A DNA stretch of 64,000 bases from AC-49 sp963766605 (GCA_963766605.1 CAVYAT010000005.1:744001-808000), one strand, 5' to 3'; shown: positions 1 to 7,913, counted from the stretch's first letter. Numbers and translations: made by a program. Notes: a model not told the origin generated them from the sequence alone.

Positions 1-1059
1 CGTGCTGCACTGGACCGGTGGGGTGATCGGCTGCGCGACGCGGGCTACATCTGCGTGGCGTGGCCGGTCGAGTGCGGCGGCCGCGGCCTGACCGGTGTCG
101 AGGTCGCGCTGCTCAACGAGGAGTTCCATCGCGCCGGCGTGCCGCGGATCACTCGTGGCATGGGCGAGAGCCTCGTCGGTCCGTCGATCATCGCCCACGG
201 GACCGCGGACCAGAAGGAGTACTTCCTGCCGCGGATCATCGACGGGATCGATCGCTACTGCCAGGGCTTCTCGGAGCCCAACGCCGGCTCCGATCTCGCC
301 AGCCTGCGCACGAAGGGCGCCATCGACGGCGACACGATCACCGTCAACGGCCAGAAGGTGTGGACGTCGTGGTACTGGGACGCGACGATGATGTTCTGCC
401 TGTGTCGCACCGACGAGGAGGCGCGCAAGCACCAGGGCATCTCCTACGTCCTGCTCCCGCTGCACGACAACGGGATCGAGTTCCGGCCGATCCGGCAGAT
501 GACCGGTGAGGGGCATTTCGCCGAGACGTTCATCGAGGACGCTACGGCGCCCGTGTTCAACATCATCGGCGGCGTCAACAACGGCTGGCGCGTCGCGATG
601 ACCACGCTCGGCAACGAGCGCGGCGGCAACGCGACGACCCAGTACACGCAGTTCGAGGAGCAGTTCTGGCGGCTGGTCGAGGAGGCCCGGCGCCGCGGGC
701 GGCTCGACGACCCGCAGGTCCGCGACGACCTCGCGTGGATGTATTGCAACGTCGAGGTGATGCGCCACAGCGGCCGCCGGCTTCTGGCCGCGCTCGCCAC
801 CGGCCGCGACCCGGGCCCCGGCGGCTCGGCGTCGGCGAACAAGATCCGCTGGTCGGAGTACGAGCGGCGCGTCGGCGAGCTGGCCCTCGACGTGCTCGGT
901 GCCGAGGCGCTGGAGGTCGGCGACGGCTACGCGCTCGGTCCCTGGCAGGCGACCTTCCTGACCACGCGCACCCACACGATCTGGGGCGGCACGGCCGAGA
1001 TCCAGCGCAACATCATCGCCGAGCGGGTGCTCGGCCTTCCGAAGGAGCCTCCGGCCTGA
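1..1059 (+). CDS. Acyl-CoA dehydrogenase, 5' end cut by window edge
   Basis: The reading frame is open from base 1, so the true start lies upstream; about 350 C-terminal residues remain. Acyl-CoA dehydrogenases are FAD enzymes that introduce the alpha,beta double bond into acyl-CoA thioesters. The family signature FSEPNAGSDLASL, the NGQKVWTSW segment of the beta domain and the C-terminal IWGGTAEIQRNIIAERVLG motif are all present, so the FAD-binding and C-terminal helical domains look intact. The stretch GMGESLVGPSIIAHGT belongs to the N-terminal helical domain. Substrate cannot be told; FadE-like enzymes of this type act on fatty acyl, branched or sterol side-chain CoA esters. A small CCGGG/CCCGG hairpin follows the stop. 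Confidence 0.93.
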   Translation, partial: RAALDRWGDRLRDAGYICVAWPVECGGRGLTGVEVALLNEEFHRAGVPRITRGMGESLVGPSIIAHGTADQKEYFLPRIIDGIDRYCQGFSEPNAGSDLASLRTKGAIDGDTITVNGQKVWTSWYWDATMMFCLCRTDEEARKHQGISYVLLPLHDNGIEFRPIRQMTGEGHFAETFIEDATAPVFNIIGGVNNGWRVAMTTLGNERGGNATTQYTQFEEQFWRLVEEARRRGRLDDPQVRDDLAWMYCNVEVMRHSGRRLLAALATGRDPGPGGSASANKIRWSEYERRVGELALDVLGAEALEVGDGYALGPWQATFLTTRTHTIWGGTAEIQRNIIAERVLGLPKEPPA

Positions 1060-1061
1060 AG

Positions 1062-1075
1062 CCGGGCTCGCCCGG
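1062..1075 (+). terminator. Possible weak terminator hairpin after the acyl-CoA dehydrogenase
   Basis: CCGGG and CCCGG form a 5-bp stem around the loop CTCG three bases after the stop codon. No T-run follows, so this is only a candidate. Confidence 0.2.
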
Positions 1076-1117
1076 GACGGGTTGCGACTCGCGCCCGCAC
1101 CGGTCGACTACCCGACG

Positions 1118-1798
1118 GTGAAGCCTGCCGCCGCCTCGCGCGAGCGTCGCCTGCGCTGGACCGTGCGCCTGATCCTCTACCCGCTCCTGCTGGGGCTGGT
1201 GGCCTTTGCCTGGCACCAGCGTCAGGCGTCAGGTCACCCGAGATGGACTCCGGGTCCGCCCGACGTCCCGACGATCACGACCTTCGACGGTCTGACCTAC
1301 CACGCCGTCTCACTCGGCGACTTCCATTTCGTCGTCGACGACCGCAGCGGCCTCGACATCCAGGCGCGGATGATGCCGATCGGCCATGTGGGCGCCGTCG
1401 TCCATCGCCTCGCCATGCGCATCGAGGGCCGGCTCGTCGAGTACAACTTCGGCTCCGAGAAGCTGCTCATCGACGGCCGTCGCCCCCACCTGCCCAATCA
1501 CCATTGGCTTGATCTCGGCCACGGCGCTTTCGTGTCGAGGGTCGGGCTGACCTACCGGATCGCGTGGCCGGGCCACCGGGCGCGTGCCGAGGTCGACCTG
1601 CGGGCTCGCAATTTCGACATCTCCGTCCCCCGCCACATGCACCCCGGCGGGCTGCTGGGCGACAACGACGGACAGCGCACGGACGATCTGATGCTCGCCT
1701 CGGGCCGGCGGCTGGCGCCGCTGCTGACGGATCGGAACATCCGCGCGTTCACCGACAACTGGCGGGTTGGGCCCGGCGAATCGCTGTTTCAGCAGTAG
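1118..1798 (+). CDS. Membrane-anchored protein with VWD-like C-terminal segment
   Basis: Hypothetical protein of about 226 residues. An N-terminal hydrophobic segment (RLILYPLLLGLVAFAW, about residues 18-33) after an arginine-rich stretch suggests a type II membrane anchor with the rest outside the cell. The C-terminal part contains GGLLGDNDGQRTDDLMLASG, which resembles the GLxGNxDGxxxDDL core of von Willebrand factor type D (VWD) domains. The GTG at 1118 is preferred over a TTG at 1082 because it sits closer to the anchor. It is convergent with, and overlaps by 10 bases, the large secreted protein at 1789-4260. The VWD assignment rests on one motif; no function is claimed. Confidence 0.55.
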   Translation: MKPAAASRERRLRWTVRLILYPLLLGLVAFAWHQRQASGHPRWTPGPPDVPTITTFDGLTYHAVSLGDFHFVVDDRSGLDIQARMMPIGHVGAVVHRLAMRIEGRLVEYNFGSEKLLIDGRRPHLPNHHWLDLGHGAFVSRVGLTYRIAWPGHRARAEVDLRARNFDISVPRHMHPGGLLGDNDGQRTDDLMLASGRRLAPLLTDRNIRAFTDNWRVGPGESLFQQ

Positions 1799-4260
1799 AG
1801 CACGAGCCGCGAGAACGAGCAGACGCCGAGGCCGAAGACGTGGACGAGCGTCGTCGCGCGCGACGCCCGCGAGAGGTCGGCGCTCGTGGCACGGCTCACC
1901 GGGAACAGGGCGCCGGCCTGGAACGGCACCGCCGAGACCATGAAACCGACCGTGTGCCCGCGCGCCAGCCGCGAGTACTGACGGCACGGCTGGCCGAGGT
2001 GGGTCAGCGTTCCCGGCGCGCGGACGCCGATCACGCCGGCCGGCGTCGGGGCGCACAGCCGCACCGTCGTCGCGTTCGCGCCGGCGGCGGTGACGCTGAC
2101 GCGGTAGTGGATGCGGTGGCCGACACGCCCTGTGGGCGGGGCGTTCACGTGGGTGCGCAGCTTGGGCTTCGGCGCCGTCGTCGTGACGTTCGCAATCGAC
2201 ATGTTGTTGGTCGTGTTCGGGTCGGGGGTCGTCGCCGACACGGCGACGACGTTGTGCAGCGAGGCGACGACGAAGATCTGGGCCTTGCCGGTCAGGGTGA
2301 CCGTGGCGCCCGGCCGCATGGTCCCGAGCGTGCAGCGGATCGGCCGCAGTGGCGTGCAATGCACTCCCGACCCACCGAGCGCAAAGACACGTGCGACCTT
2401 GTCGGCCTGGGACGGATGGAACTGCGGGATCTCGCGCGCGACGACGCCGACCGCGGTCTCGATCCCGAGGTTGCGCACGCGGACTGTGATCGTCACGGTC
2501 TTCCCGGCCGGCACCCGCGCGGGCGCGATCTGGTTCGTGATGGCGACGTCGGCGCCGTCGACCGATGCGCCCCCGACGAGATCGGGCCCCGGCAGCGGGT
2601 CGGGGGCGCCCGGCGGCAGCGTCGGCTGGGTCGGCGGCGCGATCGGCGGCTGCACCGGCGGGACGATCGGCGGCTCGGTGGGCGGGGTGGTCGGGATGGT
2701 CGGCGTGGTCGGGGTCGTCGGGGTCGTCGGGGTCGTCGGCGTGGTGGGGGTGGTCGGCGTGGTGGGTGGCGGCTCCGTCGGCTTCTCGGGATACGTGTTG
2801 GTGACGGTGACGAACTCGTCCTGGTCGTCGATGATCTCGATCGGGTTGTGGCTGATCTGGACCTGGATCGCGCCGTGATCGTCGAGCTCGCTGATGATGT
2901 AGGGCAGGCCGCCGACGACCTGGCCGATCACCGCGTCCCCCACCTGGTAGGCGCCCGGCACGTCGACCGTGTCGGCCTCGCCGGCGCCGAGCGTGACGTT
3001 CTTGGTCACGCCGCCGTTGCCGCCGCCGTCGACGCGAATCGTCCATTTCTGCCCGTCCGGCGGGTCGCCGACGATCGCCTTGTCGACGGTGATGCTTCCC
3101 GCGCAGCGATGCGCCGTGCCGTTGGCCCGGAAGGTCGCCGTGCCCGATGTCGCCTCGATCACGCTGGCCGCGCCGCCCCCACGAACGGCGAAGAAGTGGT
3201 CGTGGCCCGCCGCGACGTCGAACGTGCCGAAGTCGGTACCGGTCGTGTCGGTCCACGTGACGGTCCGCGTCTTGTCGCCGGTGTTGCGCATCCGCATGTC
3301 GAGGTTCCCGGGCGCGTTGATGCACAGCGAGACGAGCTCGAGCGACGTGTCGGGCGGCGGCGGTTCCGGAATCGGCGGCAGGCAGACGGTCGACGCGACG
3401 CGATTGATGACCCAGTTGGTCGTCGACATCGACTTCGCGATGATCTGCCCGCTGAGCTGCGGGCCGCCGAAGCCGGTCACGTCGGCGTTGGGCGCGAGGA
3501 TCAACCCGGGCCACGCGACGCCGCGGTTGACGTTGAATGCGGTCGCCAGCGGGAGGTTCCACACGATCCCGGCGGCGGTCACGCCGCTGAGGCTCGTGTA
3601 CTGCGGCGCGATCGTCAGCGTCGTGTTGGTGGTGACGTTGATGAGCGCCGTCGCCCCGGGCTGGGTCAGCGTGATGACGATGCCCTGGGCCTGGGCGAGC
3701 TGGGCGGCGTCGACGGTGAACACGTTGAGCCCCGTCGCCTTGCCGGTCAGCTGGAGCGCGCCGTTGGGCTGGAGTGCGACCGTCTGATCGGTGGTCTGCC
3801 GGAGCTCCGACAACGAGGAGCTCAGCAGCAACAGGTGCGAGAACTCGTCGCTGAACTCGAAACCTGGCGCCTGATGCTGCTTGGGCTCGCCAACCGTGAA
3901 GTTGGCAGCAACGTCGTAGTCCTTGAACCAGCGCACGCCGCCGTTGAGCGAGCCGCCGTGCCCGGTGGTCCTGCCGGCGATGAAGCTGCCGCCCGTCACG
4001 ACCGTCGGTTGGGGATCGCCGCTGGCGGGGTTGACCGAGACGCCGTCGAGCGTCACATCGCCGGCGGCGCCGATGCGCCCATTGATCGACGTCCCCGAGT
4101 TCTGGGTCGCGTTGAAGACGCCGTTCGTGAAGACGGCGAAGTTCGCGGCCTGGCCGAGCGACGCGCAGGTCGAACCGGCCCGCGGCGAACCGGTCGCCAT
4201 CGCGACCGCGCAGACGGCAAACGCCGCCGCGACCACCCCGCACAGCGTTCGACCCACCAT
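1789..4260 (-). CDS. Large secreted choice-of-anchor A family protein
   Basis: Protein of about 823 residues. The start at 4260 puts a clean signal peptide (MVGRTLCGVVAAAFAVCAVAMA) at the N-terminus; the frame stays open upstream but encodes arginine-rich junk. Residues 30-300 have the choice-of-anchor A pattern (LGQAANFAVFTNGVFN, followed by NGRIGAAGDV and a later VAWPGLILAPNADV), a domain of secreted or surface beta proteins in bacteria. Then come a region with a second beta-rich domain, a threonine-proline linker built of TPT repeats, and CARDB/DUF11-like beta repeats (TVTITVRVRNLGIETA). No LPXTG sorting signal is seen; the protein ends with a cysteine-containing tail. It diverges from a secreted protein at 4360, and the two may share regulation. 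Confidence 0.8.
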   Translation of the reverse strand: MVGRTLCGVVAAAFAVCAVAMATGSPRAGSTCASLGQAANFAVFTNGVFNATQNSGTSINGRIGAAGDVTLDGVSVNPASGDPQPTVVTGGSFIAGRTTGHGGSLNGGVRWFKDYDVAANFTVGEPKQHQAPGFEFSDEFSHLLLLSSSLSELRQTTDQTVALQPNGALQLTGKATGLNVFTVDAAQLAQAQGIVITLTQPGATALINVTTNTTLTIAPQYTSLSGVTAAGIVWNLPLATAFNVNRGVAWPGLILAPNADVTGFGGPQLSGQIIAKSMSTTNWVINRVASTVCLPPIPEPPPPDTSLELVSLCINAPGNLDMRMRNTGDKTRTVTWTDTTGTDFGTFDVAAGHDHFFAVRGGGAASVIEATSGTATFRANGTAHRCAGSITVDKAIVGDPPDGQKWTIRVDGGGNGGVTKNVTLGAGEADTVDVPGAYQVGDAVIGQVVGGLPYIISELDDHGAIQVQISHNPIEIIDDQDEFVTVTNTYPEKPTEPPPTTPTTPTTPTTPTTPTTPTTPTIPTTPPTEPPIVPPVQPPIAPPTQPTLPPGAPDPLPGPDLVGGASVDGADVAITNQIAPARVPAGKTVTITVRVRNLGIETAVGVVAREIPQFHPSQADKVARVFALGGSGVHCTPLRPIRCTLGTMRPGATVTLTGKAQIFVVASLHNVVAVSATTPDPNTTNNMSIANVTTTAPKPKLRTHVNAPPTGRVGHRIHYRVSVTAAGANATTVRLCAPTPAGVIGVRAPGTLTHLGQPCRQYSRLARGHTVGFMVSAVPFQAGALFPVSRATSADLSRASRATTLVHVFGLGVCSFSRLVLYC
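2686..2766. repeat. Nine-base tandem repeat encoding a Thr-Pro linker
   Basis: About nine imperfect copies of a 9-base unit of the form GTSGTSGGS read on the minus strand as repeats of Thr-Thr-Pro within the secreted protein at 1789-4260. Such Pro/Thr linkers normally space extracellular domains; copy number can vary by slippage. Confidence 0.85.
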
Positions 4261-4270
4261 GGCGCCGACC

Positions 4271-4333
4271 ACGTTACGACGGTCCACGATCCGGTTTGTC
4301 AGCGCACGGGAGTCGTGCCCTTTGCCGTAACGT
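4271..4333. promoter_or_regulatory. Inverted 10-mers in the divergent promoter of two secreted-protein genes
   Basis: ACGTTACGAC (4271-4280) and GCCGTAACGT (4324-4333) are inverted copies matching at nine of ten positions. They lie within the 99 bases separating the divergent secreted-protein genes at 4260 and 4360. This may be a shared operator or paired promoter elements; no regulator is known. Confidence 0.3.
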
Positions 4334-4359
4334 CGGACGTGGCCGCGCGTTGGATCACC

Positions 4360-5058
4360 ATGCGCACGCTCGCCAAGCTCCTGTCCACGGCCGTCGCGCT
4401 CACCGCGCTGTCGGCCTCCGGCGCCCCGGCGCTCGCCAAGGCGCCCAGGCACCCACCCTGCACGGCCGCCGGACGCCACCTGATCCGCGCGAACCGTCTC
4501 GTCGTCGTCTACGAGCGTCTGACCAACAAGCAGGACGGCGAGGGCGGCTATCAGGACGGCGTCTACGCCTGCGCGCGGCCCAGCGGCCGCTCATACCTCA
4601 TTGGCTACGACGACCTCGAGGGCCAGGACGGGGAATACGGGCCGCAGAGCGCGATCGTCGACGTGCGCGTCGCCGGGCGCTTCGTCGCCGTGCAGTTCGT
4701 CACCGGCGCCGACGAGGCGGCCGCGTGCTCCAAGTACACGGGCGACGTCGAACAGCAGTGCCCGAGCCCGCAGACCACGATCCACGTGATGGCGGCCGAC
4801 ACCGGGCGCTCGACGTCGATCGCGCTCAAGGCGCCCGATGGCGGCGCCGCCCCGGCCGCGCTCTCGTCGGGCGGTGCCCTGGCGTGGATCGACAACGGCC
4901 TCTACGCGGTGCGTCTGGCCCCTGCGGGCGTTCGCAGCCTGCGCCACCAGGGCACGCTGCTCGACCCCGGGCCGATCGACGCGGGGTCGCTGAAGGCGGG
5001 GGGCCTGACGGTCAGCTGGACGACGAGCGGACAGCCGCACTCGTCGGCGCTGGCGTGA
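4360..5058 (+). CDS. Secreted hypothetical protein, paralogue of 62899-63693
   Basis: Protein of 232 residues. The ATG at 4360 gives a signal peptide (MRTLAKLLSTAVALTALS, with an ALA cleavage site near residue 26). The body alternates short beta-like segments such as RLVVVYERL, RSYLIGYDD and VRVAGRFVAVQF. Four cysteines are present in the mature part, including KYTGDVEQQCPSP. The C-terminal block IDAGSLKAGGLTVSWT matches IDPHSLRLAGLTAHWT of the protein at 62899-63693, and VRVAGRFVA is shared by both, so the two are paralogues. The pattern is like a partial beta-propeller but no family is named. Its 3' end overlaps the convergent hydrolase gene by 47 bases. Confidence 0.7.
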   Translation: MRTLAKLLSTAVALTALSASGAPALAKAPRHPPCTAAGRHLIRANRLVVVYERLTNKQDGEGGYQDGVYACARPSGRSYLIGYDDLEGQDGEYGPQSAIVDVRVAGRFVAVQFVTGADEAAACSKYTGDVEQQCPSPQTTIHVMAADTGRSTSIALKAPDGGAAPAALSSGGALAWIDNGLYAVRLAPAGVRSLRHQGTLLDPGPIDAGSLKAGGLTVSWTTSGQPHSSALA

Positions 5059-5893
5059 GCCAGCCGTTGATCGCGTCGGCCAGCTGCCGGGGCTGATCGA
5101 GCGGGATCAGCGTGTAGCTGTCGGCGATCTCGACCAGCTCGGCGCGCGGCAGCAGCTCGGCCAGCCGCCGGCCGTGCTCGGGCGGCATCACCCGATCCTC
5201 CGCGGCCCACACGACGAGCGCCGGACGGTCGAACCCGGGCAGACGCTGCGACACCTCGATCAGGAGATCGCGCCGGGCGGCGATCGCGCGCAGCACGTGC
5301 ACGGTGTCGCGGCGGATGTCGCGGCGCTCGATGAGCGGCCGGATGAAGCGGGCGACGGCGGCGTCCCCGCGCTTGGTCAGCCATCCGAACGAGATCGGCA
5401 GGCGCCGCATCAGCCGCACCCGCAGCGGGCCCATGAGCAGCCCGAACAGCCCCGGCCCCAGCTTGCCCGTCATCACGAGCGTCCGGCCGGTCAGCCCCGG
5501 CGGGAAGTTGTCGAACGCGTCGCACGAGACGAGCACGACGCGTCCGATCCGCTCCGCGTCGCCGGCCATCAGCAGCTGGACGACGGCGCCGCCGGTGTCG
5601 ACACCGACCAGCGTGACGTCGTCGAGCTCGAGGCGCTCGAGCAGCTCGCAAACCAGCGGGGCGATCCCGTCGAGCGACAGGTCGGCGCCGGGGGCCATCG
5701 CGTGGCGGTGCGCGCCCAGCGGCAGCGTCGGCGCGACGCAGCGGTATTCGGGCGCGAGCGCCGCGCTCACGTCGTCCCACAGCGAGGCGTCCATGATCAG
5801 GCCGTGAAGCAGCACGATCGGCGGGCCGTGACCGCCCGTGTCGTGGTACTCGATCGTTGCACCGGCCAGCTCTATCTCACGTGTCTGCGTCAT
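5012..5893 (-). CDS. Alpha/beta-fold hydrolase with Asp in the nucleophile position
   Basis: Protein of 293 residues with the fold markers IVLLHGLIMDASLWDD (oxyanion region) and a nucleophile elbow VGVDTGGAV, where aspartate replaces the usual serine. An Asp nucleophile is the hallmark of haloalkane dehalogenases and epoxide hydrolases. A catalytic acid is plausible in VWAAEDRVMPP. The place where the catalytic histidine is expected reads IADSYTLIPLDQP, with no histidine, so conventional chemistry is in doubt. It diverges from the HxlR regulator at 5955 across about 60 bases, which suggests that regulator controls it. Substrate unknown. Confidence 0.85.
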   Translation of the reverse strand: MTQTREIELAGATIEYHDTGGHGPPIVLLHGLIMDASLWDDVSAALAPEYRCVAPTLPLGAHRHAMAPGADLSLDGIAPLVCELLERLELDDVTLVGVDTGGAVVQLLMAGDAERIGRVVLVSCDAFDNFPPGLTGRTLVMTGKLGPGLFGLLMGPLRVRLMRRLPISFGWLTKRGDAAVARFIRPLIERRDIRRDTVHVLRAIAARRDLLIEVSQRLPGFDRPALVVWAAEDRVMPPEHGRRLAELLPRAELVEIADSYTLIPLDQPRQLADAINGWLTPAPTSAAVRSSSS

Positions 5894-5916
5894 CTCGATA
5901 TGGTTGCGCAGCGAAA

Positions 5917-5931
5917 CCAGTTTTTATCTGG
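5917..5931. promoter_or_regulatory. Candidate HxlR operator palindrome
   Basis: CCAG-TTTTTAT-CTGG is an inverted repeat with an AT-rich core between the divergent hydrolase and HxlR genes. HxlR dimers bind short palindromes in such divergent regions, so it is a natural operator candidate. Confidence 0.35.
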
Positions 5932-5954
5932 AACCACACGAGGTCACGAACCAG

Positions 5955-6419
5955 TTGCCCACGGGGAACCACACGCCGCTCAAGCCGCCGCGCGATGCCG
6001 TGGAGCTCGCCGTCGACGTCCTGAGCGACCGCTGGACGTTCCTGATCCTGCGCGAGGCGTTCTATGGGGTGCGACGCTACGGCCAGCTCCAGCGCAACCT
6101 CGGCATCGCGCGCAACGTGCTCGCCGAGCGCTTGCGCCGGCTCGTCGACGACGGGATGCTCGAGCGCGTTCGCTACCGCACCGATCCCGACTGGTACGAG
6201 TACCGGCTGACCGAGCGGGCGCTCGACCTCTATCCGGTGATCGTCGGCCTGATGCGCTGGGCCGACCGCCACCTGGGCGGCGAGGACGACGACTCCGCAC
6301 GGCTCGAGCTCGTCCACCGCGGCTGCGGCCGGCCGGCCGAGCCGTACCTCGCGTGCGCCCACTGCCACGAGCCGCTGACCGCGCGCGACATCAAGCCGAC
6401 GGTGCGCCCGCCGCGCTGA
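5955..6419 (+). CDS. HxlR-family winged-helix transcriptional regulator
   Basis: About 154 residues. The winged-helix core SDRWTFLILREAFYGVRRY, then LRRLVDDGMLERVRY and the wing DWYEYRLTERALDL, is diagnostic of HxlR regulators, which act as dimeric repressors or activators. The C-terminus has two cysteine pairs, CGRP and CAHCHEP, a likely small zinc site seen in some family members. No ATG or GTG sits near the domain start; TTG at 5955 is the best choice, with an alternative CTG upstream. The gene is divergent from the hydrolase at 5893, its probable target, and overlaps the convergent acetyltransferase by 29 bases. Confidence 0.85.
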   Translation: MPTGNHTPLKPPRDAVELAVDVLSDRWTFLILREAFYGVRRYGQLQRNLGIARNVLAERLRRLVDDGMLERVRYRTDPDWYEYRLTERALDLYPVIVGLMRWADRHLGGEDDDSARLELVHRGCGRPAEPYLACAHCHEPLTARDIKPTVRPPR

Positions 6420-6933
6420 CCTGCGCCCACCGCCGGCGATCGATGCGAAAGACGACGTTGGTCCCGCGCTCGTCGGTGCGCAGCCCCACGCGCACACCGC
6501 CGATCTTCTCGACGGCGCGCTGGGAGCGCATGTTGCCGGGGTCGACGAGGAACACGACGGCGTCCAGCGACGTCAGCGCGTGGTCGACCATCAGGCGCTT
6601 GAGCTCGGCGTTGTAGCGACCGCCCCAGTACGGGCGCGCGAGGAACGTCCAGCCGATCTCGACATCGCCGTCGTCGCCGCCCCAGTCGTGGTAGCGCGAC
6701 GAGCCGATGATCCGCCCGTCGGCGGCGTCGCAGATGGTCAGCGCGCCGCCGGAGGCGACCGCGTCGTCGAAGTAGCGCCGGAAGCCCTCGGGCGTGCTGC
6801 GCGTCTTGTCGGGGTGCTGCTCCCAGGTGAGCGGATCGGCCGCGGCCGCCAGCAGCCCGTCCCAGTCGCCCGCCACGAGCGGGCGCAGCTCGAGAAGCTC
6901 GCCGTTCAGGCGGGGCTGGGCGTCGAAGGCCAT
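6391..6933 (-). CDS. GNAT-family N-acetyltransferase (RimJ/RimL type)
   Basis: Protein of 180 residues. It starts with LLELRPLVAGDWDGL, the usual strand 1/helix 1 of RimJ/RimL-like GNAT enzymes. The core IGWTFLARPYWGGRYNAE carries the acetyl-CoA binding turn, and NMRSQRAVEKIGG is the typical C-terminal asparagine-containing motif. Members acetylate N-terminal or small-molecule amines using acetyl-CoA in the cytoplasm. The ATG at 6933 begins the recognisable domain; the frame upstream is non-coding in style. Substrate not predictable from context. Confidence 0.88.
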   Translation of the reverse strand: MAFDAQPRLNGELLELRPLVAGDWDGLLAAAADPLTWEQHPDKTRSTPEGFRRYFDDAVASGGALTICDAADGRIIGSSRYHDWGGDDGDVEIGWTFLARPYWGGRYNAELKRLMVDHALTSLDAVVFLVDPGNMRSQRAVEKIGGVRVGLRTDERGTNVVFRIDRRRWAQVSAAGAPSA

Positions 6934-7044
6934 CGCCCGGCGACGATACGGGCCGGTGGTCCGCCGCGCGGATGACGGCACCGTCCGGCGGAGGGATGAC
7001 GACGGATCGCTCGGGGTGCCGACGTCAGCCGCACGACGCGGGCG

Positions 7045-7050
7045 TAGGTT
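7045..7050 (+). promoter_or_regulatory. Candidate -10 element TAGGTT
   Basis: TAGGTT fits the actinobacterial TANNNT -10 pattern and lies 10 bases before an in-frame ATG (7061) and 46 bases before the GTG (7097) of the microprotein. Confidence 0.35.
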
Positions 7051-7096
7051 CGATCGCGCCATGCCGCCCACCCCCGCCCAGCCCAGGAGGACCCCC

Positions 7097-7186
7097 GTGA
7101 ACACTTCAACCGCGCCGATCGGCTACTGCGCCGCTCCATTCGTTCTCGTCGTCATCGCGCTGTGCATGGCGCTCATCCACGGCTGA
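7097..7186 (+). CDS. Single-helix membrane microprotein (29 residues)
   Basis: A consensus Shine-Dalgarno AGGAGG (7085-7090) lies 6 bases before GTG 7097. The 29-residue product has a short polar head with one cysteine (NTSTAPIGYC) followed by one hydrophobic helix (FVLVVIALCMALI) ending in HG. An in-frame ATG at 7061 with a -10 element 10 bases upstream would give a 41-residue form, but the strong ribosome-binding site favours 7097. It probably sits in the inner membrane. No function recognised. Its stop overlaps the methyltransferase remnant that follows. Confidence 0.55.
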   Translation: MNTSTAPIGYCAAPFVLVVIALCMALIHG

Positions 7187-7565
7187 GACCACGACCTACG
7201 ACCGCCACGCGCGCCTCTACGACCTCCTCGTCGGCAACCGCCTCTACAACCGCGTCCTGTGGGGTACGAGCCCCGCTGACTATGCGCGGTTCGCCGGTGA
7301 GGCGGTGGCAGCCGCCGACGGGCCGCTGCTCGACGCTGGCTGCGGCCTGTACGCCTCGATGCTGGTCAGCGACCGCGGCGGGATCAGCGGCCTGTACATG
7401 AACGCGCTGCACCGCAGCGGCGAGATCGCGGCGCCACGCGGCGCCGGCGAGCTCGCCGCGGTCGCCCGTGATCTGTTCGGCGAGGCGGCCAGCGTCACGC
7501 GTACCGGCGCGATGGCGTGGCTACGGGTCACGCCCCAGAATGGGGCGTCGCAGCGCGCAAGATAG
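7185..7565 (+). pseudogene. Internally deleted class I methyltransferase remnant
   Basis: The frame reads TTTYDRHARLYDLLVGNRLYN, then WGTSPADYARF and PLLDAGCG, a normal N-terminal half and motif I of a SAM-dependent methyltransferase. It passes at once into VSDRGGISGLYMNALHRSG and SVTRTGAMAWLRVT, which look like the end of such an enzyme. The central SAM-binding and catalytic part (about 80-100 residues) is missing, and no ATG, GTG or TTG lies at the expected start; the first is GTG 7305 inside the domain. Loss of both start and core suggests a decayed gene. A short functional protein from 7305 is the less likely alternative. Confidence 0.5.
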
Positions 7566-7639
7566 GGCGCGCGCCCGATGCGTCTCCGGCGGCGCGCTTC
7601 TACCTTCGTCGGGCCCCTTCCACGCTCAGGAGAAGCCCG

Positions 7640-7909
7640 ATGTTCCGTACCCCCAAGCTCGTCCCCGCCACGCTCGCAGTGATTGCCGCCGGCGCGCTCG
7701 CGCCCGCCGCCGAGGCGCGCTTTGACCTCAACCCGCCACGCACGCCGCAGCCGGCGCCGATCGTCGCGACCTCGTCTGCCTCGGGCTCGTCGGACTTCAG
7801 CTGGGGCGACGCCGGCCTTGGCGCCGCCGGCATGCTCGCGCTGTTCGGCGTGGCCGGCGCGTCGGCCGTGGTCGTTCGCCAGCGGCGGCGCCCGCAGCGC
7901 TCCGCCTAG
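7640..7909 (+). CDS. Small signal-peptide protein with C-terminal membrane anchor
   Basis: Protein of 89 residues. The ATG at 7640 has an AGGAG-like site eight to ten bases upstream. Features in order: signal peptide (MFRTPKLVPATLAVIAAGAL, AEA cleavage near 26), a proline-rich stretch (PPRTPQPAPIV), a Ser-rich linker, a hydrophobic segment (GLGAAGMLALFGVAGASAVV) and a basic tail RQRRRPQR. The layout fits a short exported protein held in the membrane by its C-terminus. Function unknown. Confidence 0.65.
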   Translation: MFRTPKLVPATLAVIAAGALAPAAEARFDLNPPRTPQPAPIVATSSASGSSDFSWGDAGLGAAGMLALFGVAGASAVVVRQRRRPQRSA

Positions 7910-7913
7910 CTCG

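Noticed and set aside
2686..2766. Short tandem repeats as a CRISPR or origin iterons
   Set aside because: The 9-base units encode a Thr-Pro linker in frame and have no unique spacers.
1564..5058. Very long plus-strand reading frame of over 1100 codons
   Set aside because: It is the antisense of the secreted choice-of-anchor gene, arginine- and glycine-rich, and only its last 232 codons (from 4360) look like a real protein.
5174..6616. Plus-strand frame of 480 codons spanning three genes
   Set aside because: It runs antisense to the hydrolase and out of frame through the HxlR gene, with no recognisable motif.
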